Below are positions 1-10,689 of a stretch of 64,000 nucleotides of DNA, piece after piece. The notes under the pieces are model-generated. The model was given only the letters and a program-made list of their open reading frames with translations. It was not told the DNA's origin and ran no database searches. The stretch's first letter is position 1. Each line of letters starts with the position of its first letter. The DNA is from Acinetobacter lwoffii (GTDB lineage: Bacteria; Pseudomonadota; Gammaproteobacteria; Pseudomonadales; Moraxellaceae), in NCBI RefSeq assembly GCF_015602705.1, contig NZ_CP059081.1, positions 2,055,702-2,119,701 on the forward strand, written 5' to 3'. The position numbers and the translations under genes were made by a program.

Positions 1-406
1 CGACATTACTGGCATCCGTACCACCTGCCAGCATATACATGAAGCCTACTTTTCCAACTGTGGGCTGTTTATTCCCCATCCAGGCTTCTGCCCATTCTAG
101 AGCGGCCTGATCCATACACATTGGGTCTGGACCTGGAGTGGTCAGATTATCAGGCATACAGGTAAAACCATTATTGCCCTTGCGCAAGGTACGTATTTTG
201 CCATCTGCACCGACAGCGACAATCGTGGCTGCAGCGGCTACTTTCTTAGGTGCAGCAGTCATGGCACTTGCAATGGCTTTCTTATCGGCAGCAGATGAAG
301 CTGCGCCTGAGCTGGCTTTGCCCGACATGGGCGGTTCAACGGCTAAAGCGGCAGGTGCAGACAGCGCGACCCATCCCGCCATAAGCAGTAATTGAGGAAA
401 ATTCAT
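1..406 (-). CDS. Secreted protein of unknown function (partial, C-terminus off the left edge)
   Basis: Reading leftwards from an ATG at 406, an open frame runs without a stop to the window edge, giving about 135 residues. The N-terminus is a typical Sec signal peptide: a hydrophobic run followed by an APAALA-type cleavage site near residue 22. An Ala/Lys/Ser-rich linker follows, then a more structured part with the motif CMPDN, a Pro-rich TTPGPDPMCMD stretch and EWAEAWMGNK. The two Cys in that part could form a disulfide in the periplasm. I do not recognise the family. An opposite-strand frame at 138-395 is a shadow of this gene. Export is inferred from the leader only. Confidence 0.7.
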   Translation of the reverse strand, partial: MNFPQLLLMAGWVALSAPAALAVEPPMSGKASSGAASSAADKKAIASAMTAAPKKVAAAATIVAVGADGKIRTLRKGNNGFTCMPDNLTTPGPDPMCMDQAALEWAEAWMGNKQPTVGKVGFMYMLAGGTDASNV

Positions 407-607
407 GGCACATTCTCCTTGAATCATCATGAAGAAATTGGATTTAGGTTCAGATCAAGTTGGATTAATCTGTAATTTTTGTAACGTATCCTTATAGAGT
501 TGAGGGATAATTTGAGTTGATCAAAACAAAGGAGAAGATTTAACTATTGCAGTGAAATTGCGCTACACAGCAATATCAACTGCAATGAAAGACAATATCT
601 TTGGCGC

Positions 608-1093
608 TTAACCACGAAATGCTGCTTCGATCACGGAGATGTCAATTTTCTTCATGGTCATCATCGCATTAAATGCGCGCTTGGCCGCAGCACGGTCAGG
701 ACTGTTACAGGCGTTGATGAGGACCATTGGCGTAATCTGCCAGGAAATACCCCACTTGTCTTTACACCATCCACACTCGCTTTCCTGACCGCCATTGCCC
801 ACAATGGCATTCCAGTATCGGTCTGTTTCTTCTTGGTCTTCAGTCGCCACCTGAAATGAAAATGCTTCATTGTGTTGAAAGTCAGGGCCACCATTCAGTC
901 CAATGCAGGCAACGCCCATCACCGTAAATTCGACGGTGATAACATCGCCTTCTTTTCCGGAGGGATAATCTCCGGGTGCAAGATTGATCGCGCCAACTGA
1001 GGAGTCTGGAAAGGTTTCTGCATAAAATCGTGCTGCACCTTCGGCATCGTCATCATACCAAAGGCAGATGGTGTTCTTCGCAATATTCATCAT
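608..1093 (-). CDS. VOC-superfamily PhnB-like protein
   Basis: About 161 residues with the N-terminal pattern of PhnB/3-demethylubiquinone-methyltransferase-like VOC proteins: IAKNTICLWYDDDAEGAARF, then FYAETFPDSS. The paired beta-alpha-beta-beta-beta modules of the glyoxalase/dioxygenase fold are expected. The segment near GWCKDKWGISWQITP is the usual second-module signature of this subfamily. The ATG at 1093 is chosen because a GGAG sits 7 bases upstream; a TTG two codons earlier is possible. The exact substrate is unknown for most members, and the PhnB name does not imply phosphonate use. It stands alone, with no operon partner. Confidence 0.85.
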   Translation of the reverse strand: MMNIAKNTICLWYDDDAEGAARFYAETFPDSSVGAINLAPGDYPSGKEGDVITVEFTVMGVACIGLNGGPDFQHNEAFSFQVATEDQEETDRYWNAIVGNGGQESECGWCKDKWGISWQITPMVLINACNSPDRAAAKRAFNAMMTMKKIDISVIEAAFRG

Positions 1094-1533
1094 GTTCAAT
1101 CTCCATTGATTTAGGTCTTACGCGCTCTGCCTAAGCACAATGTGTCTTATATATCGGTCGAGAATATTCATATGATCCCTTGTCTATCTTTCACCAAAAA
1201 ACAGAATAAACCTACTTTAGAATTGTATTTTTATTGATCGAAAGCTGTTTCAAAGTGCTTAAATTGATGCGTTTCCAGAGTTTGTCACTGAACGATGGAT
1301 TGCTTGGAAAATCGTGAATCAAAGAAAATGAATTGACCGTTTCGAGATATTAAAAAAATTAGTGATATAAATACTTTTTTAGTTTTTTAACTTTGAGACT
1401 GCTGGCAAAATTAGCCGAAATTTAAATAAGCAGATATGGAATAATATAAAATTGCAGCTCATAATTATTTTTTACTTTTCCAGAATTCCCACTTAGACTA
1501 GAGCACAATTTTGTTGCATATGCTTTTTGCCCT
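1094..1533. other. Gene-free spacer between the VOC gene and fau
   Basis: This 440-bp AT-rich spacer separates divergent genes. I checked it for 6S RNA, which precedes ygfA/fau in enterobacteria, but saw no recognisable 6S core and no tRNA. It presumably holds the two divergent promoters. I see no convincing terminator or ORF. Confidence 0.5.
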
Positions 1534-2115
1534 ATGACCATTCAGGAATTAAGAAGATACCTTCGTAAAACACGTCGTCATCTCTCTAAATTTGAGCAAA
1601 GGCAGTCCGCACAAAAAGTTCTAAACCGCCTGATCCGCAGTCCAGAATTTATTCACGCCCAACATATTGGCCTGTATTTGCATGCTTTTGGGGAGATTCA
1701 GACCCAGGCGATTATTGAACGCTGCTTTAAACTGGGCAAACAGGTGTATCTCCCAGCGATTTGCGACATGAATCAACAGCTGGTCTGGATCCGGATCACC
1801 CAGCATCAATATCATAACAAGCGCTTTGCCCATCATCGGCTGGGTATGCGAGAGCCCATGAGCACCCGTGGTGTGCATGTTTCCAACCTGGATTTATTAC
1901 TCATGCCGCTATTGGCCTGTGATACTTCAGGCACACGGATTGGGATGGGCGGCGGTTTTTATGATCGTACCTTGGCTTCTGCGCCTGGGCGTCCGTTCCG
2001 TCTGGGGCTGGCACATGACTTTCAACTGCTGGCACAGCCGTTAAAACGTGAACCATGGGATCAGCCCCTTGATGCTTTAATCACCCCGACAATATTTATA
2101 AAGTTCAAACGTTAA
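1534..2115 (+). CDS. fau: 5-formyltetrahydrofolate cyclo-ligase
   Basis: Converts 5-formyl-THF to 5,10-methenyl-THF using ATP, returning folate to the one-carbon pool in the cytoplasm. The 193-residue length is normal for the family (ygfA/fau). The N-terminus carries the basic ELRRYLRKTRRHLS helix. The C-terminal half has the family signature GMGGGFYDRTLA (nucleotide/phosphate-binding loop, about residues 144-155), followed by a GLAHDFQLL segment. It starts at ATG 1534 and ends just upstream of the lon leader. folD, a second one-carbon gene, lies at 32.7 kb. Confidence 0.93.
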   Translation: MTIQELRRYLRKTRRHLSKFEQRQSAQKVLNRLIRSPEFIHAQHIGLYLHAFGEIQTQAIIERCFKLGKQVYLPAICDMNQQLVWIRITQHQYHNKRFAHHRLGMREPMSTRGVHVSNLDLLLMPLLACDTSGTRIGMGGGFYDRTLASAPGRPFRLGLAHDFQLLAQPLKREPWDQPLDALITPTIFIKFKR

Positions 2116-2192
2116 TTTTGCAATTTTATCCTTGCTAACTACTTTAAAATCACATAATTAGTCATTTTTTATACAATTTAATCTTAACTGCC

Positions 2193-2216
2193 CTTGTATT
2201 TTTTAAATTACCCATC
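2193..2216 (+). promoter_or_regulatory. Possible heat-shock (sigma-32-like) promoter of lon
   Basis: CTTGTAT at 2193-2199 and CCCATC at 2211-2216 resemble the sigma-32 boxes (CTTGAAA and CCCCATNT), and lon is a classic sigma-32 target. The spacing is about 11 bases, shorter than the usual 13-15, so this is only a weak candidate. It lies about 45 bases before the chosen lon start. Confidence 0.3.
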
Positions 2217-2262
2217 ACTATTAAAAGCATGGCAACACCGTTGTCACTCATTAGGAGTGCTC

Positions 2263-4689
2263 ATGTCTGAAATTATTATGAATCAAGAAACCTTAGAGCC
2301 TCAGGTTCCAAGTGTACTACCCCTTTTGGCGCTGCGTGATGTGGTGGTTTATCCACATATGCAAATTGCGCTGTTTGTCGGTCGTGAAAAATCGATCAAT
2401 GCAGTTGATGTGGCTCGTAACAGTGACAATCTAGTATTTGTAGTTGCGCAAAAAGATTCGCTTACAGAAGAAATTGATCACGACAATTTATATCAATACG
2501 GTACTGTCGCGAAGATTGTGCAAGTTGTGAATCACGAAAATGATGAAAACTGTATTAAAGTCCTGATCGAAGGCCTGCACCGTGCCAAGCTGAAAACTAT
2601 CATTGACGAAACTGAGTATCTGACAGCAGAGCATGAACTCAGCCCAATGACGGTGAGCGTCGATGCAGACACCCAAGCTGTGCGCTTGCAGGAATTACGT
2701 GCGCTTTTCGCTCAATATGCAGAAGCGAAACTTCGTAATGCGCGTGAACTGATCACCGCAGCCAACAAAATTGAAGATCTATTACAGTTATTGTTCTTCG
2801 TCGCAACCCGTGTTCCCTTGAATATTGATGTCAAACAGAAATTCCTGGAACATGACGAATTCGAAGCGCATTTGACTGAGCTGATGACTTATCTATTGCA
2901 ACAGTCTGAAGAACAACAGATTGAGCAAACCCTGCATGATTCTGTTAAACGTCAGATGGAAAAGAACCAGCGCGAATATTTCCTGAATGAAAAAATGAAA
3001 GTCATTCAGCGCGAGCTTTCCGATATGAATGGCGGCGCGGAAGACGATGTCGCTGAAATTGAAAAACGTCTGGCTGAAGCAGATTTGCCTGAGCATGTAC
3101 GTAAAAAAGCAGAAGCTGAATTCCGTAAATTAAAAGCGATGCAGCCTGCTTCAAGTGAAGCTGCTGTGGTACGTAACTATCTGGAAGTCATTCTGGATAC
3201 ACCATGGAATAAAGCCAGCAAAGTCAGCATTAACCTGAGCAAAGCACAGGAAATTCTGGATGCAGACCATTATGGTCTGGACGATGTCAAAGATCGTATT
3301 GTGGAATATCTGGCAGTTCAGTCACGCGTGAAAAAATTGCGTGGCCCGATTCTGTGTCTGGTTGGTCCTCCAGGTGTGGGTAAAACTTCACTCGGTGAAT
3401 CAATTGCCAAAGCAACTGGTCGTGAGTTCGTGCGTATGGCACTGGGCGGCGTGCGTGATGAAGCGGAAATTCGCGGTCACCGTCGTACCTATATCGGTGC
3501 GATGCCAGGTAAAATTGTGCAGTCATTGACTAAAGTGGGCGTAAAAAACCCGTTATTCTTGCTCGATGAAATCGACAAGATGGCGCAAGACTACCGTGGC
3601 GATCCGGCTTCTGCGATGCTTGAGGTACTTGATCCATCACAGAACAACAAGTTCAGCGATCACTATCTGGATCTTGATCTGGACCTGTCTGAAGTAATGT
3701 TTATCTGTACCGCAAACAGCATGAACATTCCTGAGGCCCTGCTAGACCGTATGGAAGTAATTCGTCTTCCGGGTTATACCGAAGAAGAGAAAGTCAATAT
3801 TGCGGACCGCTACCTTGTTCCTAAAGCCATCAAGAACAATGGTCTACGTGCCAAAGAGTTGACCGTGCATGAAGAAGCAATTCGTGACATCGTGCGTCGT
3901 TATACGCGTGAAGCCGGTGTTCGTAACCTTGAACGTGAAGTGTCAAAAATTGCACGTAAAGTGGTGAAAGAGGCTGTTAGCAAGAAATCTAAAAACCTTC
4001 AGGTTGAAGTGACCGCAGCGAATCTTCCAGAATACTTAGGTCCACATAAATTTGACTACGGTATGGCGGAAGAAGAAGCGCAAATCGGCCGTGTAAATGG
4101 TCTGGCTTGGACTTCTGTTGGTGGTGAATTACTGACTATTGAAGTTGCAGCAGTACCAGGTAAAGGCAAGTTCATTACCACCGGTTCTCTTGGCGATGTC
4201 ATGAAAGAATCGATTACTGCTGCAATGACTGTGGTGCGTACCCGTGCGGATGAACTCGGCATCGAAGCCTCGCGCTTTGAAGAAACCGACGTGCATGTGC
4301 ATTTACCTGAAGGCGCAACACCGAAAGATGGTCCATCGGCAGGTTTGGCTTTGACTACAGCACTGGTATCTGCTTTCACGGGTATCCCGATTCGTCCGGA
4401 TATCGCGATGACAGGTGAAACCAGTCTGGGCGGTCGTGCGCTGCGTATCGGTGGCTTGAAAGAGAAACTTTTGGCAGCCCATCGTGGTGGCATCAAGCTG
4501 GTATTCATTCCACAGGAAAACGTACGTGACCTGGCGGAAATTCCAGAAAATGTCAAAGAAGGTCTAGAAATTAAAGCCGTAAAATCGATTGATGAGATTT
4601 TACCGCTGGCACTGACCTCTTTGCCAAAAGCCTTGGTTAAAGCACCAATTGTGAAAACCAAAGAAGAAGCGAAAGCAGCGCGTCATTAA
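2263..4689 (+). CDS. lon: ATP-dependent protease Lon
   Basis: Cytoplasmic AAA+ serine protease for damaged and regulatory proteins. From the ATG at 2263 (preceded by TTAGGAG) the product is 808 residues, the usual Lon length; an in-frame upstream start at 2194 lacks a ribosome site. Order: an N-terminal substrate-binding domain beginning VLPLLALRDVVVYPHMQ, a coiled-coil region (NQREYFLNEKMKVIQREL), a Walker A GPPGVGKT near residue 370, a Walker B FLLDEIDKM, and the C-terminal protease domain with catalytic Ser in DGPSAG (about 690) and Lys in GGLKEKLLAA (about 735). It is monocistronic, ending in a strong terminator. Confidence 0.97.
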   Translation: MSEIIMNQETLEPQVPSVLPLLALRDVVVYPHMQIALFVGREKSINAVDVARNSDNLVFVVAQKDSLTEEIDHDNLYQYGTVAKIVQVVNHENDENCIKVLIEGLHRAKLKTIIDETEYLTAEHELSPMTVSVDADTQAVRLQELRALFAQYAEAKLRNARELITAANKIEDLLQLLFFVATRVPLNIDVKQKFLEHDEFEAHLTELMTYLLQQSEEQQIEQTLHDSVKRQMEKNQREYFLNEKMKVIQRELSDMNGGAEDDVAEIEKRLAEADLPEHVRKKAEAEFRKLKAMQPASSEAAVVRNYLEVILDTPWNKASKVSINLSKAQEILDADHYGLDDVKDRIVEYLAVQSRVKKLRGPILCLVGPPGVGKTSLGESIAKATGREFVRMALGGVRDEAEIRGHRRTYIGAMPGKIVQSLTKVGVKNPLFLLDEIDKMAQDYRGDPASAMLEVLDPSQNNKFSDHYLDLDLDLSEVMFICTANSMNIPEALLDRMEVIRLPGYTEEEKVNIADRYLVPKAIKNNGLRAKELTVHEEAIRDIVRRYTREAGVRNLEREVSKIARKVVKEAVSKKSKNLQVEVTAANLPEYLGPHKFDYGMAEEEAQIGRVNGLAWTSVGGELLTIEVAAVPGKGKFITTGSLGDVMKESITAAMTVVRTRADELGIEASRFEETDVHVHLPEGATPKDGPSAGLALTTALVSAFTGIPIRPDIAMTGETSLGGRALRIGGLKEKLLAAHRGGIKLVFIPQENVRDLAEIPENVKEGLEIKAVKSIDEILPLALTSLPKALVKAPIVKTKEEAKAARH

Positions 4690-4705
4690 GACTTGATGTT
4701 TCGTA

Positions 4706-4735
4706 TAAAAAACCCTGCTTCGGCAGGGTTTTTTA
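4706..4735 (+). terminator. Rho-independent terminator of lon
   Basis: The stem AACCCTGC/GCAGGGTT with a TTCG loop, followed by a T tract, starts 17 bases after the lon stop. The A-run on the other side makes it usable for the converging M28 peptidase gene as well. Confidence 0.9.
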
Positions 4736-4761
4736 TTGAGTTATTGAATAAAACAACTGAA

Positions 4762-5709
4762 TTATGGCTGTAGTGCCATCGTAACCAATCCATCAATCAC
4801 ATGAGTCATCTTGTTCAGATCAAGCTTGTCGAGGGTATCCAATTCGGTATTGTAATAAGGATTACGATAACTCGCAGTATCGGTAATCAGCATGGTCGAA
4901 TAGTTGAATTTGGCATAATTCAGATAGCCCGAGAAATTCATATCCTGAGCAAAACTTGGGCTGACAAAGCGTTGACATTCCAGACGGTTAAAACGCTGCA
5001 TGGCATCACAATAATCTCCAGTCAGGCCAGTTGAGGCTAAATGCCCAATGGCTGCAATGAAATTGCCATGTCGTGGATAAATCCATTTTAATCCCACCGG
5101 ATAGCTCTGCACCTGATGTTCATCAAAATAACCAATCGAATCCAGAATCACCACGCCCTCAATTTTCTGCTTCTGCTTTTTTAAAGACTTGGCATGCATA
5201 TAACTGCCCATATGTTCTGTCTTGAAAAAAGGCGGCTCTTCAAGCGTATAGAAAGCAAATTCGACATCATGTTTGAGCTTGGATTTTTGCAGGGCCAGTA
5301 ATCTTGCAGTTTCCAGTAAACCCGCTACCCCTGAGGCATTATTATCAGCACCGTTTCGGGCACTAAAGACATCATAATGTGCCCCCATCACCATCTTGGT
5401 TTTGGCTTGAGTATCCAAGCTACAGATGACATTTCGGTAACTCAGGTTATTGACCACATAAACCTGAAACTGGCATGGAATACCAAAGCGCTGCATCTGC
5501 CCTTTGATCCAGGCAGATACCCGATTCAGCTCTTTTAGATTTTTATAATTTCGGTATTCATCGACACTCATGATCTGGCTAAAAAATAATTCCAGATGAG
5601 AGACCTGAGCATTTTTGCTCGAATTGGCTGCACAGAGACTAGGCCCCATGAGGCCTATCAGTAATAGCAGCACAGTACAACATCCTTTTATCATGACACT
5701 GTTCCGCAT
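4762..5709 (-). CDS. Secreted M28-family zinc peptidase-like protein
   Basis: A 315-residue protein with an N-terminal hydrophobic leader (about residues 8-28, ending GPSLCAAN), so probably periplasmic or outer-membrane associated. The core matches M28 aminopeptidases: the metal-binding GAHYDVFSA, then NGADNNASGVAGLLETARLL, the acidic pair in YTLEEPPFF, and VVILDSIGY. The last conserved metal ligand, normally His in a YHT..DT context, reads Asn here (YYNTELDTLDKL), which may reduce or change activity. It is convergent with lon and divergent from rlmH. Calling it a peptidase is family inference; the substrate is unknown. Confidence 0.8.
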   Translation of the reverse strand: MRNSVMIKGCCTVLLLLIGLMGPSLCAANSSKNAQVSHLELFFSQIMSVDEYRNYKNLKELNRVSAWIKGQMQRFGIPCQFQVYVVNNLSYRNVICSLDTQAKTKMVMGAHYDVFSARNGADNNASGVAGLLETARLLALQKSKLKHDVEFAFYTLEEPPFFKTEHMGSYMHAKSLKKQKQKIEGVVILDSIGYFDEHQVQSYPVGLKWIYPRHGNFIAAIGHLASTGLTGDYCDAMQRFNRLECQRFVSPSFAQDMNFSGYLNYAKFNYSTMLITDTASYRNPYYNTELDTLDKLDLNKMTHVIDGLVTMALQP

Positions 5710-5861
5710 TTATTATTATTCCATTCCTTTATCAAGCGGATACTTGAACTAAGGACATTAAAGCAACACTAAATCTCTCATTTCAATTTCAATTTGTTTC
5801 CCTGCTCAACTTCATGTTGTTTGATCGTTATAATGAGGTATCCAATTATTGATCTGTCTGT

Positions 5862-6344
5862 ATGAAAATCCGTATCCTGACCATTGGTCAAAAAATGCCA
5901 GCGTGGGTGCTGACTGGTTTTGAAGATTATTTCAAACGTATTCAGCCTTTTGTACAGACCCAGATTATTGAACTGCCGATGGCCAAGCGCGGGAAAAATG
6001 ATTCTGAAGCGGATATTCTGAAATACCGCAATATTGAGGGCGACAGCATTTTAAATGCGCTCAAGCAGAATGAAACCCTGATTGCACTAGAAGTGGGCGG
6101 ACGCGAATTCAGTACCGAGAAACTGGCTGAAACCATGAAAGGCTGGATGCAGGAAGGCAATGATGTAGCACTTGCAATTGGTGGACCGGATGGTCACTCA
6201 GAAGCCGTGCGTAAAGCTGCTGCATGGCACTGGTCACTTTCCAAGTTAACTCTGCCGCATCCTCTGGTACGTGTCATGCTGATCGAGCAACTTTATCGTG
6301 CCATGAGTATCAACAATAACCATCCTTATCATCGGGCAGGCTAA
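5862..6344 (+). CDS. rlmH: 23S rRNA (pseudouridine-1915-N3) methyltransferase RlmH
   Basis: SPOUT-class methyltransferase that methylates pseudouridine 1915 in helix 69 of 23S rRNA on the assembled 70S ribosome. At 160 residues it has family size. It starts MKIRILTIGQKMPAW and ends with the trefoil-knot SAM site: ALAIGGPDGHSEAVR, then LSKLTLPHPLVRVMLIEQLYRA and the C-terminal NNHPYHR. The ATG at 5862 has little Shine-Dalgarno sequence; a GAGG lies too far upstream. In many gammaproteobacteria rsfS and mrdA are neighbours; here rlmH stands alone and mrdA is 9 kb away. Confidence 0.96.
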   Translation: MKIRILTIGQKMPAWVLTGFEDYFKRIQPFVQTQIIELPMAKRGKNDSEADILKYRNIEGDSILNALKQNETLIALEVGGREFSTEKLAETMKGWMQEGNDVALAIGGPDGHSEAVRKAAAWHWSLSKLTLPHPLVRVMLIEQLYRAMSINNNHPYHRAG

Positions 6345-6453
6345 TAATTTTCTGAAGCGTTCTTTATATGCAACGTTTTGTTGAATAATCTCTCCTGCTC
6401 TTATTTCTATTTTTCATGCATTATTGAGGCATCTTCCAGATGTGGTTTGAATT

Positions 6454-7230
6454 ATGAACTTACAAACGTTGCCCGGCTTATTTATTTCTCATGGCTCTCC
6501 TATGCTGGCGCTGAATCCTGAGCAAGTGGGTCCTGCCTTGCATCGTTTGAGCGAGAATCTGCCACGCCCGGAAGCGATTATTGTGATGTCCGCGCATTGG
6601 GAAAGTGATGCGCTGGAAGTCAGTAGCGCAATTCGCCCAGAAACCTGGCATGATTTTCGTGGTTTTCCGCCCGAACTGTATCAATTGCGCTACCCTGCAC
6701 CCGGAAATCCTGAATTGGCCGAGAAAGTCTTAGGCTTGCTGGCCAATGCCGGCTTTTCTGCACATGCCAACAGTACCCGTCCGCGTGATCATGGTGTATG
6801 GATGCCGCTGCTACATATGTATCCAGATGCCAACATTCCCGTGGTAGAAATTTCCTTACCCATGTCGATGAGTGCGGATGAGATTTATCAGATTGGTCAA
6901 AGTCTCGCACCTTTACGTGAACAGCAAATCCTGCTGATTGGTTCGGGCAGTATTACCCATAATTTACGTGAACTGTCTTGGGATGGATCGGCTGCTGATG
7001 TACCCGAATGGGCCTCAGGCTTCCGTAATTTTGTGGTGCATAAACTGACGCACAATGATTATGATGCTGTACTGGACTGGTCCAATATTCCGCATATGGC
7101 ACGGAATCATCCAACGCTGGAACATTTTGCTCCGATTTTCTTTGCGATGGGCACAGGTCAGCGTTTTAGTCTGGTACATAGCAGTTTCACCATGGGTTCA
7201 CTCGGTATGGATATTTACCGCTTCGATTAA
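6454..7230 (+). CDS. LigB/YgiD-type class III extradiol dioxygenase
   Basis: A 258-residue protein of the DODA/YgiD branch of LigB dioxygenases, which are non-haem iron or zinc enzymes able to cleave catechols such as DOPA. The metal-site motifs are all visible: ISHGSP near residue 13, VMSAHWESD near 46, RPRDHGVWMPL near 110, and GSGSITHNL near 170, followed by FAPIFFAMG near the C-terminus. The physiological substrate in bacteria is usually unknown. It stands alone, followed by an unusually long terminator hairpin. Confidence 0.9.
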   Translation: MNLQTLPGLFISHGSPMLALNPEQVGPALHRLSENLPRPEAIIVMSAHWESDALEVSSAIRPETWHDFRGFPPELYQLRYPAPGNPELAEKVLGLLANAGFSAHANSTRPRDHGVWMPLLHMYPDANIPVVEISLPMSMSADEIYQIGQSLAPLREQQILLIGSGSITHNLRELSWDGSAADVPEWASGFRNFVVHKLTHNDYDAVLDWSNIPHMARNHPTLEHFAPIFFAMGTGQRFSLVHSSFTMGSLGMDIYRFD

Positions 7231-7257
7231 TCTTGCTTCAGCGCTAAAATCTTAATG

Positions 7258-7306
7258 ATGGATACATTTTGCAACCCAAAGCTGCGAAATGTATCCATAT
7301 TTTTTT
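7258..7306 (+). terminator. Long-stem terminator after the dioxygenase gene
   Basis: A hairpin with a 16-bp stem, ATGGATACATTTTGCA pairing with TGCGAAATGTATCCAT (one T-G wobble), and a 9-base loop, followed by ATTTTTTT. It lies 27 bases after the stop codon and 50 bases before the next gene. The stem is longer than the other terminators in the window. Confidence 0.8.
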
Positions 7307-7357
7307 GCAATACATCCATTATTATTGTTTGAACTTTATATACTTCATTATAAGTCC

Positions 7358-8131
7358 ATGAAATTAAAATTTATTGTGCTGGCATTATTGCCTTTAACTT
7401 TTGCAGGCTGTCAGTCCAGTGATATTCAACGAGCTGGAGATCTTGCGGTGGCCACCATCCAACAAAAAAATGCAGATCAGATTCTTCCAGCCTATTACTG
7501 GGAACTGAATCGTGGACTAGAACGACCCGTTGTACTGAGTTTCAACGCTCAAGGCCGGCTGAGCGCCGTGATGGGCTGTAATGGACTCGGGACGACCTGG
7601 TCAGTCAAAAACAATATCATCACCACCAGCGAAGTTATAGGCACTGAAATGGCCTGTGATGCAGCATTGATGGAGCAGGAACGTTTTGTCAGCCAACTTT
7701 TACAGAAGCGTGACATTCCTTTTACGCTCAATACCACAGATCCTGACAAGCCGACCCTGACGTTGATGGCCGCAAATGGTCAAACCTATGAATTTATCGG
7801 GAAAATGACTCCGGAAACCAAATACCAAGGACTGGCTGAAACAATTTTTCTGGAAATTTCCCCCGATACCAAACAATGTACCGGCGTAACCCAACAAAGC
7901 TGCTTGCAAGTCAAAGAAGTGAAATATGATCAGAATGGCCTGAAAACTCAGGTCGATAAGGACTGGACTTTATTCTATGATCAGATTGAAGGTTTTCGGC
8001 ATTCACCAAATGAACGGCAGATTATTCGGGTCAAACGTTTTGAAATTAAGCATCCGGCAGCTGATCAATCGAAATATGCCTATATTTTTGATATGGCGGT
8101 TGAGCGTGAATTAGTTAAGGGTGCTCTTTAA
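7358..8131 (+). CDS. META and DUF4377 domain lipoprotein
   Basis: A 257-residue outer-membrane-type lipoprotein from ATG 7358; an upstream in-frame start at 7289 falls inside a non-leader hydrophobic stretch. The lipobox is LTFAGC, with the acylated Cys at 18. Residues about 45-150 form a META domain (YWELNRG... GCNGLGTTWSV... GTEMACDAALMEQE), as in HslJ. Residues about 160-255 fit DUF4377, with IFLEISPDTKQCTGV and the paired Cys-containing TQQSCLQVKEVKYD. META proteins are linked to envelope stress and drug tolerance, but no specific role can be assigned. Confidence 0.88.
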   Translation: MKLKFIVLALLPLTFAGCQSSDIQRAGDLAVATIQQKNADQILPAYYWELNRGLERPVVLSFNAQGRLSAVMGCNGLGTTWSVKNNIITTSEVIGTEMACDAALMEQERFVSQLLQKRDIPFTLNTTDPDKPTLTLMAANGQTYEFIGKMTPETKYQGLAETIFLEISPDTKQCTGVTQQSCLQVKEVKYDQNGLKTQVDKDWTLFYDQIEGFRHSPNERQIIRVKRFEIKHPAADQSKYAYIFDMAVERELVKGAL

Positions 8132-8150
8132 GGCTAAAAATACCAGATAT

Positions 8151-8181
8151 AAAAAAACCGGGGCAACAGCCCCGGTTTTTT
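8151..8181 (+). terminator. Bidirectional terminator between the META lipoprotein gene and gdhA
   Basis: The stem AACCGGGGC/GCCCCGGTT with an AACA loop is flanked by an A-run and a T-run, so it can serve both converging genes. Confidence 0.9.
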
Positions 8182-8201
8182 CAGCTTAGACTAAGTCAGA
8201 C

Positions 8202-9894
<1,693 letters not shown>

Positions 9895-10686
9895 ATGAAT
9901 TCGCCCATTTCTCTGGTCCAATCGATTGACGCTTTACTCCCCCAAACCCAATGTGGACTCTGCGGTCACCGTGACGGATGTTTACCTTATGCCCAGTCGA
10001 TTACTGAGGGGGAAAATGCCAATAAATGTGTGCCGGGCGGACAGCCTGTTGCCGATGCTTTGGCTGCATTATTAAATCGTCCTAAACTTCAAGCTGAAGA
10101 AAGTGTCTGGCCAGTTCAAGCCGATGGTCGTCCTCAGCGCATCAAAGCCGTAATTCGTGAAGATGAATGTATTGGCTGTACCAAATGCATTAGCGCCTGC
10201 CCGGTCGATGCAATTATTGGTTCCGGTAAACTGATGCACACCATTCTGACCGATCTATGTACGGGCTGTGAGTTATGTATTCCCCCCTGTCCGGTAGACT
10301 GCATCGATTTGGTTGAAGATCAACAACCCTTGCCGACTGAAGCACAGCGTCTTGCGGAACAGGATGATCTGCGTCAGCGTTACTATGCGCACATCCAGCG
10401 TGAAGAAAAACGGCGTACCGATCGTAAGGGACCTGTGGTCCGTGCAGAAATTGATACTGCCCTGTTTGCCCGTTTCTCTGCTTTAAATGAGCAACTTCCT
10501 GTGATTGAAGTCGCGAGCAAGCCAGAGAATGCACCTGTAGCTTTCGATTCCAAGACCACGATTGAACTGGCAAAACTACGTACCCAAATTAAAAAACTGG
10601 AAAAACAGCTTTCGGTTCGTGAAGATGCCCGAAAACGCACCCAACTGGAAGAACTGACACAGCAATTACAGGCTTTACAGGGATAG
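9895..10686 (+). CDS. RnfB/RsxB-like iron-sulfur protein (orphan)
   Basis: A 263-residue ferredoxin-like protein. The N-terminus has the RnfB Fe-S domain ([16 protein letters not shown] and [12 protein letters not shown]), then two 4Fe-4S modules, [16 protein letters not shown] near residue 91 and [16 protein letters not shown] near 121. A charged, helical C-terminal tail of about 100 residues ends in a likely coiled coil ([14 protein letters not shown]). It lacks the N-terminal membrane anchor of true RnfB, and no rnfA, C, D, G or E gene is nearby, so a soluble electron carrier is more likely than a pump subunit. nth follows after 3 bp. Confidence 0.85.
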   Translation: MNSPISLVQSIDALLPQTQCGLCGHRDGCLPYAQSITEGENANKCVPGGQPVADALAALLNRPKLQAEESVWPVQADGRPQRIKAVIREDECIGCTKCISACPVDAIIGSGKLMHTILTDLCTGCELCIPPCPVDCIDLVEDQQPLPTEAQRLAEQDDLRQRYYAHIQREEKRRTDRKGPVVRAEIDTALFARFSALNEQLPVIEVASKPENAPVAFDSKTTIELAKLRTQIKKLEKQLSVREDARKRTQLEELTQQLQALQG

Positions 10687-10689
10687 AAC

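Noticed and set aside
138-395. Plus-strand frame of 85 codons at the left edge
   Set aside because: The minus-strand frame over the same bases has a signal peptide and a sensible start; the plus frame is Ala-rich shadow.
1094-1533. 6S RNA (ssrS) upstream of fau, as in enterobacteria
   Set aside because: No 6S-like closed stem or central bubble was recognisable; no claim is made.
4056-4661. 201-codon minus-strand frame inside lon
   Set aside because: It lies wholly antisense to the conserved Lon protease domain, and its Ser/Arg/Pro-rich product is typical of a shadow frame.
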